A stretch of DNA of 64,000 nt from Asterochloris sp. CNOR1. Taxonomy: Eukaryota; Chlorophyta; Trebouxiophyceae; Trebouxiales; Trebouxiaceae. Shown piece by piece: positions 41,601 through 53,723 of the stretch (the stretch's first letter is position 1; each line of letters opens with the position of its first letter). The notes under the pieces were generated by a model. That model saw only the letters and a program-made list of their open reading frames with translations, was not told the DNA's origin and did no database searches. A program made the position numbers and the translations under genes. The stretch lies in the NCBI GenBank assembly GCA_963969365.1, contig OZ017752.1, positions 1,488,001 through 1,552,000 of the forward strand, given 5' to 3'.

Positions 41601-44600
41601 GGCATCGGCCCAGCCCTGCCATGAGCACGATGCACCAAGGTCATATGCTGCAAGGTGAAGACTGTGCCTGCCAGCAGCTCCTCAGGGCCCATGCCGGCAA
41701 CAAGTTGGTGTGCTGTGTGCAGGCAATGGCAAGCTGAGCCTGCCACAGCTACCTGCTGCCTGGCGTTGAGGAAGAGGCCGGCCAGCAGCTGGGCATGCTC
41801 CTCGGGCGTGCCAGCCGCCAGGGTGACCACACCAGCTGCCGTGTTGCACACCGGGTGCTGAGACCGCCCCAGCAGGCTGCACAGGGGACAGCAATCAGAC
41901 ACCTGGCAGCAGGGGCCATCTGTGGCTGTGCCTGAGGTTGTGCTGGCAGATGGAGGAATCAGAGTGCCCAAGGATGCTGGCAGCCTGTTGCACAGGTGCC
42001 TACCAGCAGCGGCTTCTTCATGACTTCAGCATGGCTTGGCCTGAAAGCTATGGGTGCCAGCGCAAGCATCAAGGCACAGGCTGAATGTGAGACGTGCACA
42101 AGTCCCTTCTGCAGTGCAGTCCCGGCCGAGCAGCTTGCCCAGCGTCGGAGACGTCTCACCAGGCAGTGCAACCAAGTGCAGCACAGTCTGAGCAGTTTGC
42201 ACCACCCACCTGGAGTCCAGCACTGGCACCAGCGCCACCAAGCGAGCCAGGCGCAGCAGTGCCTGAGCATCAGACCCTTCAAAGCCTGGTGGCGGCTGCA
42301 GGGGCCCAACAAAGCGTTGCAACAGGGCCAGAGTGCCTGAGGGATCGCAGGCCATGGCCCTGATGCTGCTGCTCTTGCGCCTGCTGCAGCACGCCTGCAC
42401 CCACCTGCAGGCGAGCAGCCGAGTCTTGACGCCGAGTTGCAGCTCTGGTCGGTCTTGCGCAGCAGGGGGGTAAGGCGTCTTACCCTGCCATGATTGTCCG
42501 TACCAGATCCAAGCTGGAGTCAGCACGAGGCCAGATAGCTGGGCCAGCCTGACGAGTGCCTACCTGGCAGCATGCTGCGCAAGGCTGGCCTGCTCTCCGC
42601 TGCCTGCCTCTGGCAGAGGGGCCGGCAGCTTCAGCAGCGGCGGCCGCAGGCTGACGTGCACGCTCAGCATGGGGGTGGCTGCCCTGCTGCTGTCGTATCC
42701 GGGGGCCACTGTGGGGGCCTGCAGGTGCATGCTGCCCTGCAGGGACCCCAGCTGGTACAGGGCGGCCACGCTCAGCCGCAGGCACCCCAGAAAGTGGCGG
42801 CCTCTGCAGCAAGGATCATCGAGGTCAGGGAGCTGGCGGCACTGTGCTGGGGAGGGGTGTGAGGAGCATGCTCTCCCAGATCAGCCATCTGCTCTGAGAG
42901 GCTAATCCAGGCTGCCTGTGGCGCCCTGCATTGTCCCGGGATGTGGCGGGCCCTGCAGCAGCACACCAGTGGCCACGCCCTACAGGCTGCACATGCGGTG
43001 TTGGAACCGCAACAAGTGCCGCAGGGGAGTGGCGCCTGCAGCAGCAGTTGTCGATGTGAGCTGCCATCAGGCGCAAAGCCCTCCAGGCATTGCCTGTGGT
43101 GGGCAGTACTCAAGGGCATCACATACAGTGGCGGCCCCTGCAGCAGCACGCGCCTGCACCTCGGCCGCCTGTAGGCCGCCAATTCTTGGTGCTTTGGTGG
43201 GAAAGATGCCCAGGGCACTGCCACCGCCCATGCGACGATGGCACCTGGCCAGGGACGCACTGCAACAGGCTGGGAGGCCTGGGTAAAGCTACAACACCAT
43301 TATGGCAAACTGTGGCAGCCAGGTCCAGACGAGCAGAGGACTGCTCACCGGTACACCACCTGGGGCTCCTCCTCTTGCTCCCCTGGTGCCCCGCTGCCAG
43401 TCTGCCCCATGCGCAGGATTGCAGGGGGCAGGGAGAAGTGCGGCTTGCCCCAGCGCTGGGTGCCAGTACCAGCCTGCCTGGGTGAGGCCTCCACCAGCTC
43501 ATCAAAGACATTGAGCACCAGCTCATCCCGCGTCTGCAGACAACATTCTGACATGCTGTGGCCAGTAATGATGTGAGGCCTTCAGAGGCCTCTAGAGCAT
43601 ACCAGTCAAAGACTGCTGCAGCCTGCCTGTTAATCGCACACAGCAGCCTGGCTTGCTGCAGGGACTGGAACTTTGCTTTTTGGATGAGGTTCCTCCAGCT
43701 TTCAGCTTCATGGAGCACCATCTCTAATCATGTTCATATGAGGCATTAGATCTGCTGCAGGGAGCAATGACCTGATTTATGCCTCTGGATGAGGCCTGCA
43801 CCAGCTCATCCAACACACAAGCGAATTGAGCACCACCTCATCCTTTGTCCGCCTGAGAGGCACCAAACTTGCTGCCAGGCATGCTTCTTGAGCATGTCAA
43901 AAGGCTTGCCTCACAATAACATGCGCAAGTGCAAGGTTTGCATTCAGCAGCTGCCAGCGCAGGTGGCCAGTGCTGCAAGCACCAGCTGTTGGCATGGGGT
44001 CCTGACCTGATCATCTTGCTGGGTTTTGGCTTGCATGGAGACGCAGGCAGTTACCCACAGCAGTGTGACGCCATCCAGTTACATGCAGTCAGCAGCTGTG
44101 CCATCAGCTGCCCTGCACCACTGCCCACAGGTGTGCTGCACCCAGCGTCAGACACCAGCTGTGAACACTGCTGCCCCACTTTGCACCGCTGCTCACAGGT
44201 TTGCTGCCACTGACACCAGCTGTGATCATCCATGGTGCCCTCACCTCCTCCATCATGCTGGGCCCCAGTTCCCCTGAAGTGGGCTGGTAGGGCAGCACAA
44301 AGTGCTCGTTCCACAGGGGGGCACATCCCTCGGCGGTGTGCGTGCGCTGCACAGTTCCCTGGAAGCACAGCTCCACAAAAGGACCCAATGCCTCCGGCCT
44401 GCAAGCACATCTGTCTGTTTGTTAGTTGCAAAACAGACACAGTACAGCCTGAACTTGTGGGACGCAGCCCTCCATGAAGGGGAGTCAGTGCCTTGGCCCT
44501 GCACTCACACAGGCAGCAGCCCTGTGAGAAAGAGTACACCAGCACTGCACACATGGCAGCCGTTGCTGGAACATTGCATGTGACACAGCCTCAGCAATGT

Positions 44601-47600
44601 TTGTGACATGTTATCAAATTATAGCTGCTCGGCGCTGGTCCTCAGCACCTGCGTGAGCAGCACAAGGGCACCACAATATAGGCTGAGCTCAGCTTGGCAC
44701 TGAAGCTCAGATCGAGCCTGTGTGACAAGCTGCCAGGATTAATTGAGAAGCACGTCTACACCCACCCTACATCAGGCCAAAAAGGCTGTACCATGCTGGC
44801 CAGCACCTGGTCCAGCCTCAACAGCAGCAGGGCTGCCTGGCGCTAGTGGGTGGCAGGCAGGCCGGCTGCCAGATCACCTCAAGCACAGCAGCATTGACAC
44901 CCACCTTACATCAGGGCCAAAGGCCGCATCGTGCAGGCCAGCACCCGCTCCAGCTCCTGCCTCAGCATCAGCAGGGCTGCCTGATGCCTGAGCCTGGCGG
45001 GCAGGCAGATTGGCAGCCTTCTGGATGGTGACCAGAAGCTCACACATCGGCGGCACTGTGTGCAGTACCTGGACCTACAGCAAGGGCAGCACTAGGGGCT
45101 CTATCACTGATCCCTTAGCCACAGCAACAAGGCTTAAGCACTGTGTGCAGCACCTGCACCCTGCAGCAGCAACAGCACCACCTGGAGTCCTTTCTTGGCC
45201 CCCCGTCTGCCATGAGCTCACATCATGCCAGCTGAGCAGACATCAGCTGCCTCCAGTAGATCTTTGGCGGACACCAACATATGCCTTCAAGCCCTGTGAG
45301 GCACTGCTGGGTTTGCATCTGCAGTGGGCGCTGCTGGCTCACCTGCTTGCGGCGTGGCCTGAGCTTACGGCGGGGCGCCAGCAGGGCTGCCACAGCCTGG
45401 GCCGCTCCACCTGCATCCAGGTGCAGGGCAGGCATGGGTACATCCCGCACCACATCCTCTCGGCGCAGACGGCGCCTGGCCCCAGCAGCCCGATGGCCAG
45501 CCAAGCTGCGGATGTGCAGCGCGTACTCCTGCACAGCAGCGAACTTTGAGTCCACTCGTCTGCAGTGGATAGCAGGTGGCAATCGTTGTAAAACATGAGG
45601 CGGCTAGAGCAAATCATTGTTGCGGCCAGTGCAACCCCTAGGTAGGCAGGGAGGCGCCCTGGAATGGCAACAGCAAAGTCAAGGGCCCAGTCAAGCACCC
45701 TCCTTGTCGGCCACAGTAAGAGAAGAAGGACCCAGCCAAGTACCCACCTTTATTCGCTGCTCCCTGTCCCGAATGGCCTGTGCCACAGGTCCCTGCTGCC
45801 AGCGAAGGGCTCGCTCCTGTCGCTGCGCCCACTCACTGCCCAGCTTGCGCCTGCACCGGTGCAGTCCCACTGAAAGCAGCCTTGAGGGTTCCGGACGCAC
45901 AAGCGTCTCTTGCAGACAGGCTATGCACAACTCTGCTTGCACCTGCAGCATTGCAGGCACAGGGCGCAACCCTCGAGGGTCCTGGGGACACATGCAGGTT
46001 ATGTAGACACAAGAGTCTCACATGCAAGGCCTGTAGCATCCAGAATGCTAGCCAGCTGCAGCTGGGCCAAACATTGAGCACCTTGTCAGCAAGCTGCCTA
46101 CACTAGCCCTCTGGGCTGCTGATGGCAAGCACACATTGGTGCAATTGACCGGAGCAGACGGAGGGATTTAGTGCCCCTGTGCATTTGCAGGGCAGAAAGC
46201 ACATTGCTGCAGGAGGCAGGCTGCTCAGCCACATGGTGTCTAAAAGGCAGACTCACGAGGCAATTGTCTCATCAGAGAGGGAGTCTGTGAGGGTCAGGCT
46301 GTGCTGGGTGATGTCACGGGGGGCAAGGGGAACCACCAGGGGCGCCTCTTCCCCTGCAGAATCACAGATGTGGGCCTTAAGGAGAGACAGGGGTACCAAG
46401 CAGTGACCAGCAATGTCTTCATTTGAGGTGCCACGGCGAGGGGGCATGCCTACAAACGTCAGGCACCACAACAATGCTATGTGCCTTGGGCAGGCTTCAT
46501 GCAGCTTCAGTCACGTCTGAAATCGCAGCCAGCAGTGTTTGGCTTGGCTTGTGACAAGCGCCATGGGCGTGCTGCATGGCCTGACCAGGCTGTTTGCAGC
46601 AGCCATCAGGTGCCAGGCAGCAACGCTTGCCCCTGGTCTTGTGAGGAGCACTGCATGCCTCGGCTTGTGGACAGGGTGCTGCATGGCCTGAGCTTCTAGA
46701 AAAGTTGATAGTCACCTGTTTGGAGCCCACCCTCAGCAGGCCGATTGTCCCAGCGCTTGCGCACAAATGCAGCCCGCTTGCGGGCCAGTTGGTTGCCATG
46801 CAGGGCCAGCTCTGGTTTCACCATCAAAGACAGCCCACCTGCAGCACCGGCTGCAGTCATGTGGTGCTGCACTTGAAGGCTCTGTTGCCGCACACTTGTG
46901 GGCCCTGTCAGAGCATGCATTGCCAGCTGCAAATCCATCACCCACACATAGGTCCAGAGGTTTAGTATGGCGCAGAGTTCTCCTTTTAGCCTTGGATGAA
47001 ATGCACAAATGTGGCAGGCACCTCTTATCTATTGAAAATCTGGCTGCACCTGCTGTCCGTCCATGGCACTGCATGCCAGGCAGATAGTGGATTGGCCTCC
47101 GCTGCCAGAATTGCCGACAGTGCTCAAGACAGTCACACCTGCCGGGTTCCTCTCTGTGGCGAATCCAGCCGCTGCCTGTGCAGGTTGCAGCTTCAACAGG
47201 CTGATCAGAGAGGCATTGGAAGGGTCGTTCGGGTCAATTGCTGCACGCTGCAGCCACTTCTGAAGCGCCAGCGCAGACACCTGAACAGAAGGCTAAGGTC
47301 TGCATGATGACAGATGCCATACATGCGGCAGGTCTCAGATGTTTGATCTGAAGCAGTTTGACAGACGGGGGGGCATCAGGTCTTGTGACTTTCATCAACC
47401 CCCCGCATCGTGCGATGCGTCACAGGCGCCCTGGGCTACAGGGCCATATTGTACACGCTTCAGGACCTTCGCAGGCTGGAGTCTGACCGCAGCAAAATGG
47501 CAGGCAGCCCACCTGGCCAGCCTGGATGCCTGCCGCAGCCCTCAGGTGCTGCATCTTGCCGGCCGGCGGCTGCGGGGGCATCAGGACGCGCGCAGCCTGC

Positions 47601-50600
47601 TTTGAAGGACATCCCTGACCATCAATGATGCCTGTTTGAGAGGTCCCCGCCCCTGCCTGCTGGCGGTCGCTGGGCGCAGCTACGCCTGTCAATCCTGGCG
47701 GGGCATGGGCTGCACCGAGCTGCAGCAGGCTGTCCCCCTGGACGGCCCCCAGCCACCCGCTCTGCACATACAATGTCCCGCTGGTGTGCAGGACGCTGAC
47801 AGCTGGCTGCACCTCTTCTGGCCGTGCAGGGCCTGCAGGTGCAGGGCACGGCTCTGCATGCAGGTGAGACAAGGCTGGCATGGTACCAGTGCCAGCAGAG
47901 AAGCTGGGCTGGACAGCCTCTCGACCATTCATGTCCCTCGGGTATCAGCCCAGGCGCAGGCAGCTCTCGCAGGACCACTGTGTGCCCACCACTGGTGCAC
48001 CAACGTGCTCCCTGACAACACACAGGTGTGAGCAGACTTGAGCACCTTCTGCTGCCCAGCGGGGCGTGAAGCTGCCTGCAGATGTCCACTCACACGCCAC
48101 AGGGGCAGCATCTGCTGGAAGGCGGCCCGCATGGCCCGGCACCAGGAGCTGCAGCTGGGCAACAAGGGTGTCGCGCAGGGCTCCCCTTTCGTACAGCTTT
48201 AGCTGCAGGGACTGGGGCCACCTCACCACTGCCATGCTGCAGGGGGGAAAAGGGGCAAGCTGAGCGCTTGAGGCCTATCCGAGGTACTCTTGAATCCACA
48301 CAAGTCCACATCAAGCCAATGGTCCAGTCGCCACAGCAAAGCCCTTCTCACCTGCAGCCCACCATAAGCATGATGTCCAGCAAGAGCCCTATTTCCAAGT
48401 CAGGACTCTACAGTCCTGTGGACTCGGCCAAAGCAAGCCCAATGAGCATTGGGAGGCTTAAGAATGCAGTGCGCCCAACCTGAAGATGTCATCGAACTGG
48501 GCAGTGAAGTCATGGCGCAGGTGCGTGGCCCGGCTTGCGCCGACCTCATGCCCATTGATGAACAGCTTGACAACATACTGCAGCTTGCTGAGCTTCTGCA
48601 TGAAGGCAGCTTCTGCGGGGGGCAGGGCTGTCAGCAGGGCCTGGGCTGAGGGGGGAGGCTGCGATATCAGGACAGGTTCCAGCTGTGGCTGGGGCTGTGG
48701 CTCAGCCTGCACAGCAGCGCATGTGTCAGCATGCATGCCAGCTTGGGTCTGCAGTCCAGCCGCCTGCAAAAGCAATATGTCAGCCTGGGCTCCATCGAGT
48801 TCTGCAATTGCGGCTCAGCCTGAGAAAGGCACAGCATCAGGCCGTCCTGACAGGGAGGGGCTCGCAGAGTTGGTGCAGCCCTACCGGAAATGAGGGTGCA
48901 GATGCAGCCTTACAAGGCAGCAGTGTGCAGTGGCAATGGTGGCAGCCCTCCTGCTGGAGTGCGGCACATCGTGCGGGACAGACCTGCCTGGCCGCCAGTG
49001 CTGCCTGCCGAATGGGGCTGTTAGCAGGGATGTGGACCCTGGTAGGCCATGGCCCCAACTCCTCAAGCTGGTCCTGAACCTGCAGGATGGCCTGCAAACA
49101 AGCAGCAGACAAACATGACATGAAGCAGTCTTGAGGCTGTCAAGGGCAAGTAGAAGTCGAGCTACTTGCCGATGAGGCACTGACAGTCAAGCTCACAGAG
49201 CAGCAGACGCTGTCAGGCAAAAGGGCCAGATGACTTGCAAAGGTCAAGCATGTCCACAGAGTGGGACTTGACCAACAGCATGGACTACCTGGCAACAGCA
49301 CGCAGGAGGGGATGCACGGAGCACAAGTGGCACAAGGGCAGGCGGGTCCAATCTGACCTGCCCAACTGCAGCTTGTCTTGCAGTGCTGTGCTTGAGCACT
49401 TGCAATAGCAGACAGAAGGAGGCCAGAGCTGGGGCAGCAAACCTCGTCCTGCCTGTCTGCCGACAGCCCTACTCCCTGCCCCTGTGCATATGATGCAGCA
49501 AGGTGCCAGGGGTGGAACACCCATCATCTCACTCGCTGACAGCTTGTCCTGCACTGCATTCCCAGGCCATGGCCTCTGTTGCAGTGACATCAGAAGACAG
49601 ATGCCAAGGCTCGGATCGCATACCTCAGCCTGCTCATGTTCAGACAGCCCGTCCGGCTGCGCCTGCAAGGTGCCAGAGCCGAGACACCCACCTTGGCTGA
49701 TTCACTCACTCAGCAGTTATCCCCCACGGCACTTGCCTCTAGGGCAGTCACACCAGCAGGCCATGCCCAGTTCTGGGCTGCACACCTCGTCCTGCTCATC
49801 TGCCGTCAGCCTGTCCTGCAGGACCTGCAGGCGAGCCAGCAGCTGCCGCCTGAGGCTGGCGTGCGCCGCGCACGTGCACTCCACCCGCTGCAGCCTGAAG
49901 GCGCCCTGCTCTGGCAGCAGCTCCTGGAGGCTGACTGGGGGCGGTGGCATGCCGGCCACAGCCTCAGCCTCGGCAGCCTGCAGAGCACGCCTGACCTCTG
50001 CATCCTCCGCCTCAGCCTGCAGCACACACCGCACTAGGAGAGGAGTTGTTGGAAATGTGTATGAGGCCTGCCCAAAATGACCCTTGCCAGGGGCATGAAC
50101 CACACACAGCATGTGAGTCAACACATGACACAGCAGTGTGCGCAGCTCAGGTGAGCTCTGTCATCCTCTGGCTCGGCCTGCAGCATGTATGCAGCATCTG
50201 AGTGTAAGGGTCACACAGCTACAACCTGCAGAGCTCTGCCGAATAGGCCATGGCCTGCACAATGCCCTGACCTTGAGCTAAGCAGCGCTAGCAACTGAGC
50301 GGCGCTGCCGGCACAATCATGCCCGGTGGAAGGCCAATCCAAGCTAAGTGCACCGCCATCCACTGAATGCGTCAGCAAATTTGACAATTTGAAGTGGCAC
50401 AGCACAATTTGAAGTCGCACAGCTCTCACCAGCTGCCCATTTGGCGCCATGCTGGCCCCACACTGCTGCAGCCTCAGGTTGACTGAGGTCAGGCTGAAGC
50501 CCTGGTCCTGGCGCTGCTGCTGCAACTGCTGCGCGATGCCCTGCATGATCTGCAGCGCCTGCAGCCTGCCCATCTCCTCTTCTTTCAGCATCTGGCGGGT

Positions 50601-53403
50601 TGCAGCCACCTGCACAGCGCAAGTTGCAGGCAGACTGATGGACAATGGAATGTTGAGGCACATGTCTGTCAGTCTTGCCGTCTGGTATGCCACAGTGCAG
50701 TTGGGGGAGGAGGCAGATGTATGATACTATGCCAACGCCCTGATGGTCACGTGGCGGCTGATGCTCATGCGCCCGGAAGGTGATGGAGGAGCACCCTGCA
50801 TCTGCACTGTGCCAGCAGATTGGTGGCACAGCAGGCTGAGGCCAGCTCTGGAATGGAGCACAAGGCACCTGGGGCCGACCCAAGGCGGCTGCTGACCCAG
50901 GGAGAGGCACCTGGGTGCATGCAGGGTCACCCTGCCCCCGGCCAGCAAGACGGGGGAGAGCCCCGTGCTGAGTCTCTGGCGCAGACAGGCTTCAGCTAAC
51001 CTCCAGCTCCAGCTGGGTGCATCTCTCAACAACATGGGCAGCCTCAGCAGCTACAGCATCCTCTGGGATGGCAAAGACCTCCTCCCGCGCCGCAAGCAGG
51101 GCCCTCTGCTGCGCAGCCAGGCGCCCGGTGTACAGGGCCAGCAGGCCAGCCGCTCCCCGGCGCTTGAAGTCGCGAACACTCCTGAAGAGGCTAGCAGCCT
51201 GCAGGGGCATGGAAGATGGCATCAGCTCCTCTGGCATAGCTGACATGTAGCTCAAGTGCCTGACAGGTGTCTCATGTCTGTCCAACACTCCTCCATCACT
51301 CACCAGCCACTGCTCCTGCGGCATGAGGGGGTGCGCTGCAAACTCCAGCTGACCGACTGCGATGTCCAGGCGGAAAGCCTGCCGGATGCTACCCCCGAGG
51401 TTGCTGGCACTGGAGGGTACCAGCACCGTGTGCAGGTGCTGGGGCAGCGGCTGCAGAGGCCGATAGATGCGCTGTCGCAGGTCCTGCATCAAGCAGCTTG
51501 CTGGGAGGCACATGAGTGCATGCACATACTGCTTGCTGTAAGGCCTTTCTGCTGCACACAATGCAACGGACTGCTGCACTGACTCGTGCAGCAGGGCTTT
51601 CCGCTCAGGGTCTGCAGACTGCCAGATTGGACAGTGCATTTGCCACTGCTTGCCCTCATCTGCTCACCACTGTTGCATTAGTGGGAAGGCTAAGCAAGCC
51701 ATCAGCGTCCAGCCACTCAGCGCCTGCCTGACCTGCAGGGCGGCCAGCCAAGGGTTTAGGCTTGCATACGCGTTGCACAAAGGCCTCAAAGACTGACTGC
51801 TGGCTAGCCCAGAATAAGTAGCAACCTGCATGAGCCGAGGAACCTGTGCTGGACGCTGTGCATGTGAGCTGTGCATGTAGGGGGATCATGAAGATGAATT
51901 GGGTACACAGCAACAGCTCTGTGCATTGGTGGTCAGACCAACACAGTCCAAGAGGGCCCAAACCTGCTGACTGCCACAGGGTCCAGCTGCCAGGCAGGGC
52001 CATTTTGCTGATTGCCAAAAGCAGCAGCCGAACACCAGACCCTGTCTGCTTGCTGCCTTCACAAAGAAAAAGCGAGCAGGAGCGCCCATCTGCTTGCTGA
52101 TCGATAACCAGCAGTCAAGCAAGGCCCACACCTGCAGTCTGCTGAGGCAACCAGCAGCAAAGCGAGGCCCACACCTGCAGTCTGCTGAGGCAACCAGCAG
52201 CAAAGCAAGGCCCCTACCTGCTTGCTGCTCCTTGGAGGCTGCTGCCAGGCGCTGCTCCAGCTTGTTGAGCTGGCCTGCAGGGACTCCAGCTGGCTTCATG
52301 TCCACATACAGGCCCCATTGCTCTGCTGAATTCTGACCCTGGCTTTGAGCTGCCTGTCGGGCAGGCGTCGGGCGGGGGCAGCCTAGGGCTGTCGCCTCAA
52401 AGCGCAGCTGCTGCGCCAACTGGTCTGTTACAGAGGGGCCCTGCAAGCAAACATCAGCAGAGTCTTGCAGCTCCATTCCTGGCCTACAAGCTGGTCTTGA
52501 CACGGATCAAGGCTTCCATCAGCATCAGCTCCAGATCGTTTAAAAGGCGATTGCACACCACACAACATGGGTACGAGGCCAGGGCTCTGAGAAGGGCTTC
52601 ACCTGCTGTGGGCGACCTCTGACCAGCAGGGCAGCTGCTGGCGGGCAAGCCTCTCCTTCATCCAGCCTGCCTTTGCCGCCCTCGGCCCGGGGAGTTGCAT
52701 CTGTGCGCTCGTCTGCCTGCCTGGACTGCGGCGAGCCCCAGATCCGCTCAAAGACTGACTCGCCGCGGGAGAGGCCGCTGGGTGCAGGGCCAGCTGGGCT
52801 GGTCCTGCAGTGTGGCAGAGTCCGTACAGTTGGACCATGTGTGCATGGCTGATGTGTGCATGGCTGATGTGTGCATGTGCATGTGTCCTGCTTGGCCAAT
52901 GACTCTCAGTGGTCTGAACACCAGCTTCACTGATGTACGGGCGGGCCTGCATGCCAGCGTTCTTTGCCGGCATGCAGAAAATTGCCACGCTCTCTGGAAT
53001 GATCTCAAAGGCTGACCTTGTGTCCTCAAAACTACCGCGGGTGATGCCGGCACCTGAGGTGGCTGCCTGCTGGGATACTTGCAGAAGGCGGGCCTGGTCG
53101 TCAGATGGGCTGCCAGCAGTGTTGGCATCTGCAGCAGGGTCTGCATGATAACAGGGAGTCAGGCCTGCAATGTGGAATGTGAAAACGAGCCCAGATCTCA
53201 CCATGCAGGGCTTGGTAGCCCCACAGAGGCCTGAAGAATCGCTGAATGAAGGTGTCGCTTCGGAGGGGCTTTCCTGTTGTATTGGCCTGCTCGTTTTGCT
53301 GGTTGGCAGAGTCTGCAACCAAGGGAGCACCTGCCACAACAAAGGGTTGTTCAGGGGCATGCAGGCTTTCGGTCCTGAACCTCAGCTTCTTTGAAGTGCT
53401 CAT
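38609..53403 (-). CDS. CC2D2A: CC2D2A-type ciliary transition-zone protein, 31 exons, 1935 aa
   Basis: CC2D2A is a scaffold of the MKS module at the base of cilia. Exons are 53202-53403, 52939-53140, 52603-52804, 52218-52440, 51668-51825, 51304-51483, 51001-51198, 50430-50609, 49786-50016, 48984-49091, 48480-48763, 48046-48236, 47684-47832, 47139-47280, 46716-46838, 46257-46449, 46022-46055, 45748-45981, 45343-45603, 44905-45068, 44245-44398, 43349-43533, 42564-42803, 42210-42383, 41753-41876, 41245-41416, 40542-40720, 40074-40234, 39651-39795, 38996-39352 and 38609-38866 (5808 nt). Diagnostic segments are QDQGFSLT (about 490), a first C2-like domain from about 690 with RWPQSLQLKLYE, IDPNDPSN (about 850), LRPRRKQ, a second C2 domain from about 1170 with LWNEHFVLPY and LVLNVFDE, PEEHAQLL then YVVLGTS, the YNGSNLWAN transglutaminase-like region, and a C-terminal TGVH block. 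It is longer than the human protein (about 1620 aa). The N-terminal exons and the 34-nt exon are the least certain. Confidence 0.9.
40461..40475. repeat. 15-base G homopolymer
   Basis: Fifteen consecutive G residues lie on the plus strand in a CC2D2A intron, with shorter G runs on both sides. The region could form a G-quadruplex and is prone to sequencing error, so its length is unreliable. Confidence 0.9.
43349..43860. repeat. Copy of a CC2D2A exon 5' edge in the preceding intron
   Basis: The start of the exon at 43349-43533 (plus-strand segment about 43480-43540) recurs in the intron at about 43785-43850, about 300 bp away in the same orientation. Both share a GAGGCCT(C/G)CACCAGCTCATC block and GAGCACCA. 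The intron copy has lost the CTGCAG acceptor. Confidence 0.7.
44757..45015. repeat. Tandem duplication of a CC2D2A exon end
   Basis: About 110-120 bp at 44898-45010, covering the donor and 3' half of the exon at 44905-45068, is matched by 44757-44870, about 140 bp away. Both contain ACACCCACC(C/T)TACATCAGG next to the donor and a CAGCAGGGCTGCCTG block. The copy has an in-frame stop. Confidence 0.8.
49355..49830. repeat. Three decayed copies of a CC2D2A exon 3' edge
   Basis: The donor-side part of the exon at 49786-50016 encodes ADEQDE followed by GTGTGC. Related segments encode ADRQDE plus GTTTGC at about 49430-49475 and EHEQAE plus GTATGC at about 49610-49660. Each is flanked by matching CAGCTTGTC(C/T)TGCA-type sequence, giving a period of roughly 160-180 bp in one intron. 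Confidence 0.7.
52105..52235. repeat. Tandem 45-bp repeat of a CC2D2A splice-donor edge
   Basis: Directly beside the donor of the exon at 52218-52440 are near-identical units of about 45 bp, each containing CCACACCTGCAGTCTGCTGAGG on the plus strand or a variant. Read on the coding strand, each unit is an exon-like end in GCAG followed by GTGTGGGCCT or GTAGGGGCCT. A partial fourth unit lies near 52085-52110, and another donor-like match near 51940-51965. Confidence 0.85.
52835..52882. repeat. Short tandem repeat of about 15 bp
   Basis: About three copies of CATGGCTGATGTGTG lie in tandem in a CC2D2A intron. It is a minisatellite-like repeat with no coding role that I can support. Confidence 0.8.
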
Positions 53404-53723
53404 GGCTCCAGCATCCCTCTCGGAAGTTGCAGCTTGAGTTGACCATTGAGGTGATACTAGTCAAACAGCAACTGCAAGCCACAATGCAAGCCAGCTCGTC
53501 AAGTCTCCGGCTTTGATCTGCACTTTGATCAGCAGATTAACAACAGCCAGGCCACCATGGGTTTCGCCCTGCTCCAGCACATGGATCAGAGCCAGAAGCG
53601 AAAGCTGGCAGTGCGTCGCAGATGCTGGACATCTGTTGTTACAATTGTATTTGATGATGTACATTTCAGATGCTGACATGTCATCAGCTCTATCAGGGTG
53701 TTGATGCAAACTCTTCTGCAGAC
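53404..53723. promoter_or_regulatory. Bidirectional promoter region of CC2D2A and ABCD
   Basis: Only 320 bp separate the start codons of CC2D2A (-) and the ABCD transporter (+), so both 5' UTRs and promoters must fit here. The sequence is AT-richer than the flanks, with an ATTGTATTTGATGATG stretch near 53645-53660. I cannot identify an X-box or TATA element with confidence. Confidence 0.6.

Noticed and set aside
52105-52235. CRISPR-like array
   Set aside because: The units are contiguous with no unique spacers, and the context is a eukaryotic intron.
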